Shown piece after piece: positions 62,876 to 64,000 of a stretch of DNA of 64,000 nt. Within the stretch, counting starts at the first letter, position 1. Every line of letters begins with the position of its first letter. The translations under genes and the position numbers were made by a program. Under the pieces are notes generated by a model, which was not told where the DNA came from, ran no database searches, and was given only the letters and a program-made list of their open reading frames with translations. The DNA comes from UBA6623 sp965226435 (lineage in GTDB: Bacteria > Acidobacteriota > Terriglobia > Bryobacterales > UBA6623), in assembly GCA_965226435.1 (NCBI GenBank), contig CBDDCY010000013.1, positions 1,240,001 to 1,304,000 of the forward strand, read 5' to 3'.

Positions 62876-63340
62876 CTACATGCCGTGTCCACTTGGGGCC
62901 GCGGCGTCGGGTTCCGTCTCCTGCTTGTCGTCGCTCCTCGTCAGGAGCCGCGTCGTGATCGCCGCGACGACAAAGCCCAGACCGAGGGCCAGGCAAACGC
63001 CGCCCGGAACGATGAGGTCCTCATCGGCACCGAACTCCTCTGTCAGCACGGACAGTCCGAGCCCCAAGAAGGCTAGTACAATTCCGGTTCGCAAGCTCTT
63101 GAGCCAGCTTTCGCGGGGATCGATGCGTTCCGACCCCAGGTCCGCCAGCATTTTCTTGCCGCCCTCGCTTTCGAGAAACGTCGTTAGTTCCCCTCCCGAG
63201 CTAAATTTGTCGAGCAAGTGCTTATGGAGTTCCGTTCGTGATTGAACCCTGGCTTGCCGCAGCCTGATCGAAAAGAACACGATCAGTACGATCATGGTGC
63301 ATCCGGCGAGCGGAATTAGTATTTCGGCCATGTGGTCCAT
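62876..63340 (-). CDS. Small membrane protein upstream of an ECF sigma factor
   Basis: 154 residues with an N-terminal helix (about 6-25) and two further ones (about 87-103 and 112-130). A charged segment (QSRTELHKHLLDKFSSGGELTTFLESEGGKKMLADL) lies between. AGGAGG eight bases before the ATG is a strong site. Proteins of this type often precede ECF sigma genes in Acidobacteria; the function is unknown. Confidence 0.78.
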   Translation of the reverse strand: MDHMAEILIPLAGCTMIVLIVFFSIRLRQARVQSRTELHKHLLDKFSSGGELTTFLESEGGKKMLADLGSERIDPRESWLKSLRTGIVLAFLGLGLSVLTEEFGADEDLIVPGGVCLALGLGFVVAAITTRLLTRSDDKQETEPDAAAPSGHGM

Positions 63341-63686
63341 GTTAGCCTCCTGTGCGCGTCGAGCTTGGCCGCGGCCGCGGCCGCGCCCGAGCCGCCGTGC
63401 ATTGGTGCGTATCCGATTTCAAGCTCTATAACGCCGGCAGCAGGCGCGGCGTTAACAACAAGAACGAATGAACGGAAAAAATGTTCGTCGGTCGCTCCTC
63501 GACGAGCAAGACCCTTTTTCAAGACGGCGCGCCGCAAACCGAGCCGCGCACGTTAGTAAGCGGTATGGGATGAAGGCCCTGAGCCCCAAGGGAGGTGGTG
63601 GGAGCGTTCTACTCGCTCGCGGATACCAACTGCAATACCGCGACAAACTGCCGATGCCGGCTTCGACGATGCGGGATTGTCGCGAG
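63341..63686. other. Intergenic region, no gene recognised
   Basis: 346 bases between same-strand genes. It contains an alternating GGCCGC run near 63367-63389 and the promoter expected for the sigma-factor unit. No gene is supported. Confidence 0.4.
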
Positions 63687-64000
63687 CTATCCGCTCCAAT
63701 CAGCCGGGTCAAAGCCGACGATGACTTTGCCGCCCTTCTTGATGAGGGGACGGCGGATGAGATTCGGATTCTCCGACATCAGCCGCAGCGTTTCGGCGCG
63801 GGGCGGGGGATTGGTCTTCATCCCCATCTCGCGATAGAGCGCGTTGCGGGTGTTGAGGAACTCGCGGTAATCGCGACGGCCGATTAGTTGTTCGAGTTCT
63901 TCGACACTCAATCCCTTATTCAGGTCGACGAACCGCAGTTCCGCGCCTTGGTCGAGCAAGAAACTTCTTGCTTTGCGGCAGGTGGTTCAACTGGGTTTTT
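63687..64000 (-). CDS. ArsC/Spx-like thioredoxin-fold protein, candidate selenoprotein (5' end outside window)
   Basis: The visible part, read towards the C-terminus, is KPS-UGA-TTCRKARSFLLDQGAELRF and then VDLNKGLSVEELEQLI to DPADWSG, the ArsC/Spx/YffB-like fold. Family members have CxxC at this site (C-T-T-C-R-K-A); here the first Cys codon is UGA (63987-63989). A hairpin AGCAAGA-AGTT-TCTTGCT begins about 14 bases downstream, with G in its loop, as in bacterial SECIS elements. If UGA is read as selenocysteine the protein is an ArsC-like thiol/selenol oxidoreductase; if not, the gene is broken or starts downstream (TTG 63959) without its active site. The N-terminus lies beyond the window. 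Confidence 0.75.
63955..63972 (-). promoter_or_regulatory. SECIS-like hairpin in the ArsC-like gene
   Basis: In the mRNA, AGCAAGA pairs with TCTTGCT around an AGTT loop (7-bp stem, 4-base loop). The loop begins 22 bases after the UGA, within the range seen for bacterial SECIS elements, and has G in its second position. The codons used here (AAA GCA AGA AGT) are unusually AT-rich for this genome. Confidence 0.6.

Noticed and set aside
63468..63887. 139-codon open frame on the plus strand at the right end
   Set aside because: Most of it is antisense to the ArsC-like gene, which has clear family motifs on the other strand.

Overview
The window reads as a chromosomal segment of a high-GC Gram-negative bacterium, most likely a member of the Acidobacteriota. 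Three things support this: a secreted protein (18750-21386) ending in the TIGR03437-type C-terminal domain that is characteristic of Solibacter-like Acidobacteria, a serine/threonine kinase fused to a WD40/TolB-like propeller (32723-34630), and several planctomycete/acidobacterial-type c-type cytochromes (883-3603, 11623-12471, 55565-56410). This is inference from gene content; no rRNA or tRNA gene was found.

Layout. 1-12.5 kb: a Cys-rich secreted protein, a large cytochrome/propeller protein, an M48 protease, two YbjQ proteins, rph-rdgB, a DinB-like lipoprotein, queA, and a cytochrome c/PQQ-dehydrogenase pair. 12.5-18.7 kb: an rve-type insertion sequence, a sugar-phosphate isomerase-like gene, a K+-dependent membrane pyrophosphatase and an IS630 element with a -1 frameshift site. 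18.7-25 kb: an extracellular laminin-B/TIGR03437 protein, a small membrane protein and a PilZ + GGDEF-EAL cyclic-di-GMP pair. 25-31 kb: a branched-chain amino acid operon (ilvB-ilvN-ilvC-cimA) preceded by an Ile/Val/Leu-rich leader peptide and a terminator/antiterminator attenuator. 31-53.6 kb lies between two inverted copies of one insertion sequence; it holds an IS-truncated kinase, an FAD disulfide oxidoreductase, a GHMP kinase, a four-gene iron operon (dtxR, a membrane-anchored DtxR-FeoA fusion, split feoB), 2-oxoacid:ferredoxin oxidoreductase korAB, CBS and DUF1015 proteins, a LysR regulator, an SGNH-like protein, a Tat-exported aldo/keto reductase and tsaB. 53.8-64 kb: a second PQQ-dehydrogenase/cytochrome pair, a TPR-thioredoxin fusion, an NfeD-like protein, galU, nadC, an ECF sigma/anti-sigma module and, cut by the window edge, an ArsC/Spx-like gene with an in-frame UGA.

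Most notable observations. (1) The ArsC-like gene at the right edge has UGA exactly where the catalytic Cys of a CxxC motif is expected, followed at the right distance by a SECIS-like hairpin: a candidate selenoprotein. (2) A 115-150 nt three-hairpin element with compensatory base changes sits directly behind the transposase stop codon in two insertion sequences whose transposases are different. (3) The ilv attenuator can be read completely. (4) A regulator-like DtxR-FeoA protein is tethered to the membrane inside a translationally coupled feo operon with a DtxR-type operator in front. (5) At least three families of dispersed palindromic intergenic repeats are present.
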